Shown here in pieces: positions 1 through 8,148 of a DNA stretch of 11,005 nucleotides. Position numbers and translations under genes: made by a program. The number at the start of each line of letters is the position of its first letter. Within the stretch, counting starts at the first letter, position 1. The stretch comes from Candidatus Aminicenantota bacterium (GTDB lineage Bacteria; Acidobacteriota; UBA6911; RPQK01; JAJDTT01): contig JAPOYZ010000234.1 in NCBI GenBank assembly GCA_026706325.1, positions 1 through 11,005 on the forward strand, given 5' to 3'. The notes below the pieces were generated by a model. The model did not search any database and was not told the origin of the DNA. It was given only the letters and a program-made list of their open reading frames with translations.

Positions 1-383
1 GATTCGTTTCGGCGCGTCAACAAAAAAATTCACCTGCCCCAGAAACCTGCTGTTCTTGGGTGCTGGTTGAATCCGCTCCGCAGACTCGCCAGCCAATTAA
101 GCAACTTGGGTGCCAAGATTCGAAAGGGAACAAATAAAGTCTTTCTAATACTGTATTTATACCCTTCGGACAAGTTTTCTCGCCCGGCCGATGCTCCAAC
201 GATTTGAACTGTCGCAACGGTTTCGCGCCAAAAAACTGAATCGTGATTTTATTGGCGTGGGACGGCGGAAATTCCCGGGACTTTCAAGTTGGATGGTGTC
301 CGAGGTCGTCCGGATTGGTGCGCCGAAGAACACGGGCAACGACCCGGCAACCACCGAACCTACAAGGGGAGACCAGGGAATGA
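1..383. other. Non-coding left flank, AT-richer than the rest
   Basis: I see no convincing gene here. The short open frames lack ribosome binding sites and recognisable sequence. The stretch at about 120-180 is clearly AT-rich compared with the flanking genes. On the minus strand it contains a weak sigma70-like pair, TTGTCC (173-168) and TATTAG (150-145), spaced 17 bp with 4/6 matches each. This could serve a minus-strand gene beyond the left edge. CTTGGGTGC is repeated directly at 55-63 and 105-113, and the second copy forms a small CTTGG-GTG-CCAAG hairpin. No tRNA or riboswitch was recognised. Confidence 0.5.
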
Positions 384-411
384 GGAAGGGGGACAGGAAT
401 GTCCCCCTTCC
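384..411 (-). repeat. Perfect 12-bp hairpin at the 3' end of the TonB receptor gene (repeat copy 1)
   Basis: GGAAGGGGGACA (384-395) is an exact inverted match to TGTCCCCCTTCC (400-411) around a GGAA loop. In the sense of the minus-strand gene, the hairpin begins 9 nt after the receptor stop codon. It is not followed by a T tract, so it is not a textbook intrinsic terminator, although its position suggests a 3'-end or transcript-stabilising role. The core matches a second hairpin at 10094-10113, so it is listed as a repeat family member. Confidence 0.75.
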
Positions 412-420
412 CATGGAACG

Positions 421-3400
421 CTAGAACGAGAAGCGGAATCCGATCTGGATCTGCCGCGCCGTCGCCGCCGAGGTCACCCGGCCCACGGCCGAAGAGGAAT
501 GGTTGCCGTTGGGTGCGTTGAAAATGGCGTGGTTGAAAGCGTTGAAGAAATCCGCCCGCACGTCGAAGGTCTTCTCCTCTCCGAGGGCGAAATTCTTGTG
601 CAACGAGAGATCCACGACGGGAACTCCATCGTAGCGGAGCGGATAGGGGGCGGCATTGCCCAGGGCCCGCCTTGCCGATTCGTGACAGAAACCGGCTCCG
701 CCGCAGAGCGAAGTGTCCATGATCCGCTGGCCGGGCACGTTCGGGTTCTCGATGCCGGGGGCCGTGAAGGCGTTGGTGTCATACCACCGCTCCACCGTGG
801 CTCCGCCGCCCAGATTCCCGTCCTTCAGGCGGTCGGTGTACCGCCGCGACCGGCGACCCTGGTTCCACAGATCGGTGCCGTAGTAGACCCGGAAGGGGGC
901 GCCCGTGGTGAGGGTGGTGATGCCGGTGAGCTCCCAGCCGCCCAGCAGGGACTTGGTCAGTCCCCCAGCGTTCTGAAAGAAGGGCAGCACCCAGATGGCG
1001 GACATGTAGTAGGTGCTGGAGCGGTCGTGCTGCATGGGCGCACGCAGGGCGTGGCGCTCGTAGTCGCGCGATCCCGACCAGTCTCCCCAGTTCCCGTTGT
1101 AGTTCATGGCCATGGCCTTGGACCAGGTGTAGCCCATGGAAAGGGCCAGACCGTCGCTGAAGCGGCGCTCCAACTTGGTCTGCAGGGAGTTGTAGTTCAT
1201 GCTCCCGTGCGGCCGCAGCATGGTGTTGGGAATGACCTGGGGATAGGGCCGCCGGGCCAACTGCCCATTCCACTCACGTCCAACCTCGCCGCGAGTCTCA
1301 GCCGGAATCCACTCGCGCGGTCCGGCCGTAATGGCGTCGCTGGTCAGTGTGGCCGTGCCGCCGCCAATCAAAGGCACGACGTACCCTTCCGGCATGGCGA
1401 CGTTGAAGGGACTGATCTCACGAATGTGGCGCCCCTGGTTGCCGACGTAACCGATCTCCCACTTGGTCCCCTGAAACAGCTCGTGCTGGATCATGAGATT
1501 GTAGGAATAGACTTGGCCTTCCTGCCAATCCAATTCGGAAAAGTAGCAGGTACGGTATTGGCTGTTGACCCGAATACCGTCGGCGTTGATCGCGCCGGTA
1601 TCGCGGGGCAGATCAATCCGTTTGCCGCTGATGAGGGTGGGCACGGCCGCTCCTCGCACTGCCGGCAAGTTGACGACGCCGACGTTGGGCCGCATGACCC
1701 GGGCGCGAAGGATGCCGAACTCCTGGTCATAGGTCAGGCCAGCGCCAGCGCGCAGCACTGTCCGGTTGGTCCCGAACATGCGCCAAGCCAGACCGAACCG
1801 AGGCGCGAAGTAGCGCCACTTGGCCTTGTAGCAACCCCGGTGAGGCAGGTTTGCGAAGGGTACGGCGATGCCTACGGCACCCTGCCACTGGGCGATGTCG
1901 AAATCCTTGGGCATCATTTCCACCGGATCGATCCGGTTGGTGGCCTGGGTATAGTCGTACGAACAGTAGTAATAGTCCCTCGTATACGACCCGTTGGGGT
2001 GTCCCTCATAGTAGGGTGGCCGCGGCTGTTCCCAGCGAAGGCCGATGTTCATGGTCAGGTCTTGGGTCACCTTCCAGTCGTCGTTGATGAACCAGTTGTA
2101 GTGGCTCTGGTTGAAGTGGCCCGTGTTCTCGCCGATGCCGAGGACGTTGCCGCTGACCGCGGAGGGCGTCCCCAGCAGGAAGTCGGCCCAGCCCTCGCCA
2201 TAGGTGACCCCGGAGTAGCTTCCGTCGGGACCATACTGGAGCTGGCCCGTGGCATAGCCGTTGAAGGTGTCGGACCCGTTTCCGTACTCCGGAATGTAGT
2301 AGTAGTGGACATCCAGGTTCCGGACGTGCTCGAAACCGAACTTCAGGTAGTGGTCTCCCTTTCTCCAGGAGGCCGTGTACTTGAAGCCCAGGCCCCAATC
2401 CGCCAGCGGCGACTCCCTGCCGCCGCGATAACGGGTGTAGCCGTCGGGCTGCAGGCGGGGCATGTTGGCGCCGCCGCGGTTGCCGTTGGGCAGATACACT
2501 TCCCAATTGTGGCCGTCGTCGTATCCCAGCACCCGCGGCCAGTTGGTGTCCTCGATGGGCCGTCCGATGAGCCAGGTGAACTTCCAGATGGACTGGGTGT
2601 ACTCGGTCACCAGGTTGGAGCCGATGGGGTTCACCCAACTGATGCCGATCTGGTAGCCGCGGGACCGGTCATAGAAGTAACGGTAGATGCCGTCCTGGGT
2701 CGCGCCGGGGATTCCCAAATCCCCGGAGTGCGCGAACGTGGGCGAGCGCTGCCAACTGTAGCGTCCGAAGATGTTGTCGTCGTTGCCGAACTGGTGGTCG
2801 ACGCGGAACGAGTACTTGTCGATCCGGGTGTTGGTCGCCCGGGGGTAGGCGTAGTTGTTGGCGGTCACGCCCGACTGGTTGGGAGCCGGCGGGGGCATCA
2901 GTTCCATCACCTTCCTGTAGACCGCTCCCTGCATGCTGGCCGGGATCTGGTTGTTGGGGAAGGGAGCCCGCTTGCCGGTTCCTTCGGCGCGGCTTCCTGT
3001 GAAGTCGAACGGATTGTAGAGTTGATTGATGGGCCCCTTGGCGCCACTGCCCGAAAAGTCGCCCTGGACGATGGCCGTGGAAGGCACCGTGGCGAAGCCG
3101 GCCACGTTCAGGTCGTCGACGAACTTCTCGTAGTGGCCGTGGAAGAAGGTCCTGTCCTTGAGGATGGGACCGCCGATGGAGCCGCCGCCGATGTGGTAGT
3201 CCACCGGCAGCTTCTCCCGCAGGGACCGGTTCGCGAAGAAGTTGTTCGCATCCAGCGTCTCGTCCCGGAAGTAGTACCAGGCATGGCCGTGGAATTCGTT
3301 GCTCCCGCTCTTGGAGAGCATGGTGATGACCGCCCCGCCCACGCGGCCGTACTCGGCCGAGTAGTTGTTCGTGATCACCTTGAACTCCTGCACCGTCTCC

Positions 3401-4068
3401 GGAGTCGGCTGCACCGTGGGCCGCTGCGTGATGTAGCCCATGTTGTTGGAGCCGTCCAACTGGATCTGGTTGGAGTGCGAATACATGCCGTTGAAGGTGG
3501 GATACCCGCCGCCGTAGGCGTAGAGGGCGGTGTAGCCGATCTCCTGCCGTTCCTGCGTGCCGCCCGTGGTCAGGTAGGCCAGCTTCACCATGTCGCGGCC
3601 CGCCAGAGGAAGATCCAGGATCTTCTTCTCTTCGATGACCGCCGCCACCTCGGCATTGTCGGTGTCGATGATGGTGGACTGTCCCGTGACCGTCACCTGC
3701 TCGGAAATGTCACCGGGCTCCATGGTGAGGTCGACGCGGGATACGGTCTGGACCTCCAGACGAACACCCAGCGAGCGTGCCACCTTGAAGCCGGGCAGCT
3801 CCGCCGAGATGTCATAGAAACCGGGGATCAACTTGTCGATGACGTAGTCACCGCGGTCGTTGGTCACCGCCATGTGCGGGATGTTGGTGGCCGTGGCCGT
3901 AGCCGTGACCTCCACCCCAGGCACCACCGCTCCGGTCTGGTCCCTGACGGTTCCCAGCAACCGGGAGAAGGTGGCGGCCTGTCCGTAGGCCAGCGGCGCC
4001 GCCAGAGCATGCACGACGAGCACGAGGCACGCAGCCGCCAGCCACAGAGTCTTGCTCCTGTAGCCCAT
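421..4068 (-). CDS. TonB-dependent outer-membrane receptor, Oar/carboxypeptidase-regulatory-like type
   Basis: A 1215-residue outer-membrane beta-barrel receptor that would import a ligand using TonB-ExbBD energy. Residues 1-30 are a signal peptide with a basic start, a hydrophobic core and a cleavage region near APLAYGQA. Residues about 33-117 form a carboxypeptidase-regulatory-like beta-sandwich, with GTVRDQTGAVVPGV at the start and the DRGDYVI and LPGF motifs following. SEQVTVTG (122-129) leads into the plug. The plug carries LPLAGRD, LDGSNN, EFKVITNNYSAEYGR and GGAVITMLSKSGSNEFHG. The rest, about 262-1215, is barrel strands ending in the outer-membrane-type FRFSF with a terminal Phe. Length and order fit the acidobacterial Oar-like family, whose ligands are mostly unknown (often proposed to be glycans or peptides). 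The ATG at 4068 is supported by AGGAGG 9 nt upstream. No SusD-like partner is present in the window, so the substrate cannot be assigned. Confidence 0.95.
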   Translation of the reverse strand: MGYRSKTLWLAAACLVLVVHALAAPLAYGQAATFSRLLGTVRDQTGAVVPGVEVTATATATNIPHMAVTNDRGDYVIDKLIPGFYDISAELPGFKVARSLGVRLEVQTVSRVDLTMEPGDISEQVTVTGQSTIIDTDNAEVAAVIEEKKILDLPLAGRDMVKLAYLTTGGTQERQEIGYTALYAYGGGYPTFNGMYSHSNQIQLDGSNNMGYITQRPTVQPTPETVQEFKVITNNYSAEYGRVGGAVITMLSKSGSNEFHGHAWYYFRDETLDANNFFANRSLREKLPVDYHIGGGSIGGPILKDRTFFHGHYEKFVDDLNVAGFATVPSTAIVQGDFSGSGAKGPINQLYNPFDFTGSRAEGTGKRAPFPNNQIPASMQGAVYRKVMELMPPPAPNQSGVTANNYAYPRATNTRIDKYSFRVDHQFGNDDNIFGRYSWQRSPTFAHSGDLGIPGATQDGIYRYFYDRSRGYQIGISWVNPIGSNLVTEYTQSIWKFTWLIGRPIEDTNWPRVLGYDDGHNWEVYLPNGNRGGANMPRLQPDGYTRYRGGRESPLADWGLGFKYTASWRKGDHYLKFGFEHVRNLDVHYYYIPEYGNGSDTFNGYATGQLQYGPDGSYSGVTYGEGWADFLLGTPSAVSGNVLGIGENTGHFNQSHYNWFINDDWKVTQDLTMNIGLRWEQPRPPYYEGHPNGSYTRDYYYCSYDYTQATNRIDPVEMMPKDFDIAQWQGAVGIAVPFANLPHRGCYKAKWRYFAPRFGLAWRMFGTNRTVLRAGAGLTYDQEFGILRARVMRPNVGVVNLPAVRGAAVPTLISGKRIDLPRDTGAINADGIRVNSQYRTCYFSELDWQEGQVYSYNLMIQHELFQGTKWEIGYVGNQGRHIREISPFNVAMPEGYVVPLIGGGTATLTSDAITAGPREWIPAETRGEVGREWNGQLARRPYPQVIPNTMLRPHGSMNYNSLQTKLERRFSDGLALSMGYTWSKAMAMNYNGNWGDWSGSRDYERHALRAPMQHDRSSTYYMSAIWVLPFFQNAGGLTKSLLGGWELTGITTLTTGAPFRVYYGTDLWNQGRRSRRYTDRLKDGNLGGGATVERWYDTNAFTAPGIENPNVPGQRIMDTSLCGGAGFCHESARRALGNAAPYPLRYDGVPVVDLSLHKNFALGEEKTFDVRADFFNAFNHAIFNAPNGNHSSSAVGRVTSAATARQIQIGFRFSF

Positions 4069-4077
4069 GAGTTATTC

Positions 4078-4083
4078 CCTCCT
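4078..4083 (-). promoter_or_regulatory. Shine-Dalgarno of the TonB receptor gene
   Basis: On the minus strand AGGAGG lies 9 nt before the ATG at 4068. It is the strongest ribosome binding site in the window and fixes the start of the receptor. Confidence 0.85.
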
Positions 4084-4093
4084 GGAAGGCCAA

Positions 4094-4128
4094 GAACGGT
4101 TACGAACTTTCGACCGTCTTGACCGTTC
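4094..4128. promoter_or_regulatory. Candidate operator-like repeat cluster in the receptor leader
   Basis: GAACGGT (4094-4100) and ACCGTTC (4122-4128) are a 7-bp inverted pair. GACCGT also occurs twice, at 4112-4117 and 4121-4126, with a 9-bp period. The cluster lies between the predicted promoter and the Shine-Dalgarno of the receptor gene. It could be a repressor site or an RNA stem in the 5' leader. There is no direct evidence of binding. Confidence 0.35.
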
Positions 4129-4168
4129 GCAATGAAAAAGACGTCTGGTAAGCGTCGATGTTGGGACC

Positions 4169-4197
4169 TTTTTACAGGACCCGGTTTAGAGAGTCAA
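4169..4197 (-). promoter_or_regulatory. Predicted sigma70-like promoter of the TonB receptor gene
   Basis: On the minus strand TTGACT (4197-4192, 5/6 match to TTGACA) is followed after 17 bp by TAAAAA (4174-4169, 4/6 match to TATAAT). This would start transcription near 4162 and leave a leader of roughly 95 nt containing the repeat cluster at 4094-4128. The surrounding sequence is AT-rich, in contrast to the flanking genes. The remaining gap up to 4313 holds only T-rich runs on the minus strand and no clear strong terminator for the upstream gene. Confidence 0.45.
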
Positions 4198-4313
4198 AAA
4201 ATTCAGAAGAAAAAACTTAGGACTGCGCCAGATTGGCTCGGCCAGCCTCGAAAAGATCGTTGGGATCACTTTTCGATGCCTTTTCCGCCGCCCTTGGATT
4301 TACTCTTTCCGCT

Positions 4314-6725
4314 TCATTCACCTTCGACGTAGGCGCGGCGCTGACGGTAGAGGTTCAGTCGCTCCCGCAGCAACCGTCCCAACGGGTTCCCGGGACGGGT
4401 GGCGGCCAACCGGATCGCCTTTTGGACCGTGGCGGCGGCTTGATCGAACTCCCCTGCTGCGGCGTAGGCCGCCGCCAGGACGTCCAGCATCCGGGGGTCC
4501 TGTTCCCGGGTCATCCGGACGACCCTGCGGCCCAGTTGGACCGCGTCCTGGGGACGGCGCCGGCCGGGATCGGGGTGAGTGGCCAGGATCCAGGCCAGGG
4601 CGGCCTGGGGAGCGGGCCAGCCGGGTTGGCGGCGGGCCGCCTGCTCCAGGTAGCGGCCGGCCTCATTGAAGCGTCCGGTCATCCGCAGGGCCAGACCCAG
4701 GTTGCCAAGGGCTTCCACCGAGTCCGGCTGCAACTCCACCGCCTTGCGGAAATGCGCCAGGGCCTCCTCCATGCGTCCCCCGGCCGCCAGCAGGTTCCCC
4801 AGATTATTGTGGGCGTCGAAGCTGTTCGCGTCGAGCCGCAGGGCGTTCCTGAACTGTTCGACCGCCTCCGGCATTCGATTCTGGCCCGCCAGAGCGCGCC
4901 CCAGGCCGGTGTGGACATCCACCGACGGGGGTCCCGTCTCCAGAGCTCGGCGAAAGTGGGCCGCCGCATCCCTGAAGTTCCTCTCCTCCGCCAGCGCGGC
5001 GGCCAGGTTCCGGTGAGATTCCATGGAATCGGGATCGATCCGGAGCGCCCGCCGGAAATGCCGGATCGCCTCCATCCGCCTGCCCGTGGACTGAAGGGCC
5101 ACGGCCAGGTTGTTGTGGGCCCGCGCCTGCCGGGGCTTCAGTTCCAGCGTCTTCCGGTACCAGGTCACGGCTTCGGCGGGCCGTTTCATCTGGTCGAGGG
5201 CGTGGCCCAGGTTGAAATAGTAGCCCCAGAACCGGGGACTCAGGCGGATGGCCTCCTTCCATTCCCCGATGGCCTTGGAGATGTCCCCGAGCCGGATATA
5301 GCGATGGGCCAGCGTGTCGCGAAAATGGGGGTCCTCGGGATGGTCCCGAACCAGCTTCTCGTAGCCCTCCACGTCGGCCAGCAACTCCCGGTGGGCGTGG
5401 TCCCGGACCAGGCGTTCCAAGCCCTTCCCGTCGGCGGCCAGGACCTGAAGCCAGAGATCCCCCATCTCGTCCGAGGATTGGGGCCCGTAGACGACTCTCT
5501 GGGGAGGACTGTGAGGATTGCGCAAATTTTCCGCCGAGTTGTCGTAGGTGTACTCCATCTCCAGGGTGGTGCCGGCGGGCAACGAGATGGGGGAAGAGTA
5601 GCGGTACTCGTCCTGCCAGTTGAAGTCCCAGTCCCGGATATGGACCAGCCACCGGAACCGTCCGTCGGGCAGCCGGGCGGTGCCCTTCATTTCCCGGGCC
5701 AGGTAGTGGGCGTGAGGATAGACGCTCAGGAGCCGCGTATCCACAGGGAGGCGATAGGTGTCGCGGATCTTGTAGTCGGCCTCCCCGGCCTCGATGTCGA
5801 TCACCTTGGAGCCCAGACGGAGCATGTAGGGCGTCTTGGTCGGCGGCTTCCGGGCAAAGAAGAGCCCCAGGGAGGATTGAATCGGCTCCGGTTTTCCGGT
5901 GGGCAGCATGTGGAGCTGGAAGACCACGTCCGTGCCGGGGTCGAGGCGCCAAGCCATGTCCGCGGGCCGCAGAAAGGGGCTCTTGCCCGGCGTCCAGCCC
6001 TCGAAGTGGCCGCCGGGACTCGTGGCCTGGTTGTAGAGCATGCCGTCGTAGCCCGGGTCCGGGTCCTTGGCCTCGTGGGCGCGGGAGGTCCCGGTGGAGT
6101 CCACCAGGATCACCACGTGGTGGACGATGGGGGCGTTGCCGGGCCGGAACTCCACGCCTCTCACGTAGCGGGTGCGGTCGACGGGGCTGGGGATCACGAA
6201 GTTGCGGACCACGTCGGGACCGTCGGCCGGGAGGGTGTAGGTCTGCGGCATCCGGATGACCAGGTCGGGCTCGCCCAACTGCCAGCCTTGGGGCCATTCG
6301 GGGGGAGGGGGAAGGCTCGCCGGGTCTCCTTGGGGCAGGTCTCCCTGGAGCCATTCCTGGAGCAGCTCCAGCTCCCGGACGGTGAGCCGCCGGTTCCCGA
6401 CGAATCGGCCTTTTCCCGACTCGGGCAGCCAGGGAGGCATGTAGCGGGTCCGGGTGACCACCTCGATCTGGCTCGCCCGCGACTTGACGTCCTCGTAGCT
6501 CAGGAGGCTGAAGGGGGCCACCTGTCCCGGACGGTGGCAGGGAGCGCAGCGCTTGTAGACGATGGGGGCGACGTCCCGGTTGAAGGTCACGGGGCCGGCG
6601 GGTTTCTGGGCGTGGCCGGTGGGATTGCAGGCTCCGGAGAGTGCGGTCAGGCAGCACGCGATCAGAAGGGCCGGGAGACGGGTGGGATGGAGGGTTCTGC
6701 CGGGACGGGAGGGGTGCATGTTCAT
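4314..6725 (-). CDS. Exported c-type heme / copper monooxygenase-like / TPR fusion protein
   Basis: 803 residues in three parts. A signal sequence (about 10-33) ends in a lipobox-like LSGAC, so the protein is exported and may be a lipoprotein at Cys33. A small cytochrome c domain (about 45-130) has the heme motif CAPCH (60-64), and Met96 in YMPPW is the likely distal ligand. Residues about 150-430 match the copper type II ascorbate-dependent monooxygenase fold (PHM/DBH). They carry H202-H203, H272 in FQLHM, H338 and H340 in PHAHYL, and M421 in SSDEMGDLW. These correspond to the PHM copper ligands His107/108, His172, His242/244 and Met314, with similar spacing. Residues about 463-775 are roughly nine tetratricopeptide repeats. 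The architecture suggests an extracytoplasmic copper oxygenase or oxidase fed electrons by its heme domain, with the TPRs as a protein-binding platform. The reaction and substrate are unknown. There is no strong Shine-Dalgarno; the start could be Met1 or Met3 (ATG AAC ATG). Confidence 0.88.
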   Translation of the reverse strand: MNMHPSRPGRTLHPTRLPALLIACCLTALSGACNPTGHAQKPAGPVTFNRDVAPIVYKRCAPCHRPGQVAPFSLLSYEDVKSRASQIEVVTRTRYMPPWLPESGKGRFVGNRRLTVRELELLQEWLQGDLPQGDPASLPPPPEWPQGWQLGEPDLVIRMPQTYTLPADGPDVVRNFVIPSPVDRTRYVRGVEFRPGNAPIVHHVVILVDSTGTSRAHEAKDPDPGYDGMLYNQATSPGGHFEGWTPGKSPFLRPADMAWRLDPGTDVVFQLHMLPTGKPEPIQSSLGLFFARKPPTKTPYMLRLGSKVIDIEAGEADYKIRDTYRLPVDTRLLSVYPHAHYLAREMKGTARLPDGRFRWLVHIRDWDFNWQDEYRYSSPISLPAGTTLEMEYTYDNSAENLRNPHSPPQRVVYGPQSSDEMGDLWLQVLAADGKGLERLVRDHAHRELLADVEGYEKLVRDHPEDPHFRDTLAHRYIRLGDISKAIGEWKEAIRLSPRFWGYYFNLGHALDQMKRPAEAVTWYRKTLELKPRQARAHNNLAVALQSTGRRMEAIRHFRRALRIDPDSMESHRNLAAALAEERNFRDAAAHFRRALETGPPSVDVHTGLGRALAGQNRMPEAVEQFRNALRLDANSFDAHNNLGNLLAAGGRMEEALAHFRKAVELQPDSVEALGNLGLALRMTGRFNEAGRYLEQAARRQPGWPAPQAALAWILATHPDPGRRRPQDAVQLGRRVVRMTREQDPRMLDVLAAAYAAAGEFDQAAATVQKAIRLAATRPGNPLGRLLRERLNLYRQRRAYVEGE

Positions 6726-6780
6726 GGGTCAGTTTACTATCAGGTCGTGGTGGGATTCAGCGGGGGGAAGCCCGGAAGCG

Positions 6781-6805
6781 TAAAGGGGGCACTGGCGTCG
6801 CCCCC
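6781..6805 (-). terminator. Terminator-like hairpin after the MFS gene
   Basis: On the minus strand GGGGGC (6805-6800) pairs with GCCCCC (6790-6785) across a 9-nt loop and is followed by TTTA. The T tract is short, so termination may be partial. A second small stem, GCGAC/GTCGC (6835-6831 with 6824-6820), sits just after the MFS stop. Both lie in the 116-bp gap before the heme/TPR gene, which may therefore have its own promoter or receive read-through. Confidence 0.4.
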
Positions 6806-6841
6806 AATCCTCCGGCGGGGCGACAGGAAAGTCGCTCCTCG

Positions 6842-8071
6842 TTATTTGGCGTCTCTCTCTTTCAGGTGGAGCCAGATCATGGAGATCAGGCCCAGGACGC
6901 CCAGGATGGACGAGATGCCGAAGACCCAGGAGCCGAGGCCGGTCCGGCTGAAGAGCCAGGCTCCCACCAGGGGCACCGCCAGACCCCGGAAACCGGTCAG
7001 GGCCACGTGGACGGTGTTGTAGAGCACGACCTGCCGGGGACGGGCGAAGTAGAGCGAACCGGTGGTCCAGACGATCTGGTTGCCGCTGTTGGTCAGGCCC
7101 TGGATCAGGCTGCCCGCCAGGAAGGGCCAGACCAGCAGTTGGAGCCCTCCGTAACAGTAGAGCGCGTTGACGGAGGCCATGAAGAAACTGAATACGGCGC
7201 GTCCCTGCATGGGATTCACCCGGTCCAGGAACCGGCCCCAGAGGGGCGAGGAGATGGGCTGGAGCACCTGCGGCAGGATCGCCACGGCCAGTCCCATGGC
7301 CCACACCGGAGCGTCGAGGGACTCCCTCATCACCTCGGCCACCAGCACCATGGACATGAAGTTGCCCCAACCCGTGGAGAAGAAGGCCCCCTGGTACAGG
7401 AGGAAGCTCCGGTCGGCGAGCAGGGCTTTGAGTCCTTCCCTCAGCGCCGCGGCGTAGCGGATGGAACCGTCGGACAGAGACTCCACGCGGGCCGGGATCC
7501 GGATCCGTCCGTAACACCAGGCGGAGCCGATCAGGAGCACGCCCACCACGACGTAAATGATCCCGTAGAGGGCGTCTCCGGCATCGATGAGCCAGGTTCC
7601 GGCCAGAGTGGCCAACGCGCCCATGACGAACGCGATGCCCTTGAGCCAACCCACGGCCAGGGACCGGTGGGAGTCCGGATAGAAGATCCGATAGAGGCTC
7701 ATCTCCGTGAGGCGGGTGGGAACGGCCATCAGGTAGGCCAGGCTCACCAGCAGGACGAAAGCCGTGGCGTCGGACACCAGCGCGACGCCGGCCAGGGCCA
7801 GGCCAGCCGCCATGTTGGGCCAGACCACCAGGCGCTGGAGACCGGCCAGGCGGCCCAGGTAGGCCCATCCGGGAGCCAGCAGCCCCGACAAGCCCCAGAT
7901 GCATCCCAAGACCGTCAACTGCCAGAGCTCTCCGTCCAGGACGGTCTTGAGCACGACCCAGCTCAGCGGCAGCAGGGCCACGAAGGCCCCCCGGCCGATG
8001 CTGTAAAGGCTCTCGTAGTAGAGGGCGGGACGGCTGCGGTAGGGGACCGTCCGGAGGTAGCGCCGGAGCAT
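6842..8071 (-). CDS. Major facilitator superfamily transporter
   Basis: 409 residues, very hydrophobic, with about 11-12 predicted membrane segments and the typical MFS length. The first half (segments from about 23 to 188) is joined to the second half (from about 226 to 403) by a cytoplasmic loop rich in Arg, Glu and Lys at about 189-222. A motif-A-like sequence, GRFLDRVNP (279-287), lies between two helices of the second half, as expected for the loop 8-9 copy. The substrate cannot be read from the sequence. The gene is transcribed in the same direction as the downstream heme/TPR gene and divergently from the RidA-type gene. The ATG at 8071 has no strong Shine-Dalgarno upstream, so the start is likely but not proven. 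Members of MFS act as secondary transporters in the inner membrane. Confidence 0.88.
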   Translation of the reverse strand: MLRRYLRTVPYRSRPALYYESLYSIGRGAFVALLPLSWVVLKTVLDGELWQLTVLGCIWGLSGLLAPGWAYLGRLAGLQRLVVWPNMAAGLALAGVALVSDATAFVLLVSLAYLMAVPTRLTEMSLYRIFYPDSHRSLAVGWLKGIAFVMGALATLAGTWLIDAGDALYGIIYVVVGVLLIGSAWCYGRIRIPARVESLSDGSIRYAAALREGLKALLADRSFLLYQGAFFSTGWGNFMSMVLVAEVMRESLDAPVWAMGLAVAILPQVLQPISSPLWGRFLDRVNPMQGRAVFSFFMASVNALYCYGGLQLLVWPFLAGSLIQGLTNSGNQIVWTTGSLYFARPRQVVLYNTVHVALTGFRGLAVPLVGAWLFSRTGLGSWVFGISSILGVLGLISMIWLHLKERDAK

Positions 8072-8148
8072 GACGGGCAGAATATCAGGAGTGCTTCCCG
8101 GTATTGGGGACTTTTCGGGGAGATTCCCAGCCGATAGGATTACGCGGC
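8072..8148. promoter_or_regulatory. Divergent intergenic region between the MFS and triple-RidA genes
   Basis: These 77 bp must hold the promoters for both divergent genes unless the MFS gene is driven from elsewhere. GGGGA occurs twice around CTTTTC (about 8107-8122). AGGA at 8136-8139 is a modest ribosome binding site 9 nt before the RidA ATG. I could not identify a convincing -35/-10 pair on either strand. Confidence 0.35.

Noticed and set aside
17..217. Minus-strand frame of 66 codons in the left flank
   Set aside because: It begins with TTG, lacks a Shine-Dalgarno, and its sequence has no recognisable feature.
289..4122. Open frame of 1277 codons on the plus strand, opposite the TonB receptor gene
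   Set aside because: It is antisense to a clearly real gene, is rich in Val/Gly/Arg/Pro/Asp with no recognisable domain, and has no ribosome binding site. Long antisense frames are expected in high-GC coding sequence.
4069..4313. Cobalamin or other metabolite riboswitch before the TonB receptor
   Set aside because: No B12-box-like or other known conserved riboswitch core was recognised. Only the short repeat cluster is present.
4233..7022. Open frame of 929 codons on the plus strand, across the heme/copper/TPR gene
   Set aside because: It is a shadow of the minus-strand gene, with low-complexity composition and no known motifs.
6641..8137. Plus-strand frame opposite the MFS gene
   Set aside because: It encodes a Gly/Gln/His/Asp-rich, non-globular sequence, whereas the minus strand encodes a clear membrane transporter.
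8104..8148. Upstream in-frame ATG that would extend the RidA protein by 15 residues
   Set aside because: The extension is polar and would bury the signal peptide. The start at 8149 begins directly with a basic n-region and hydrophobic core.
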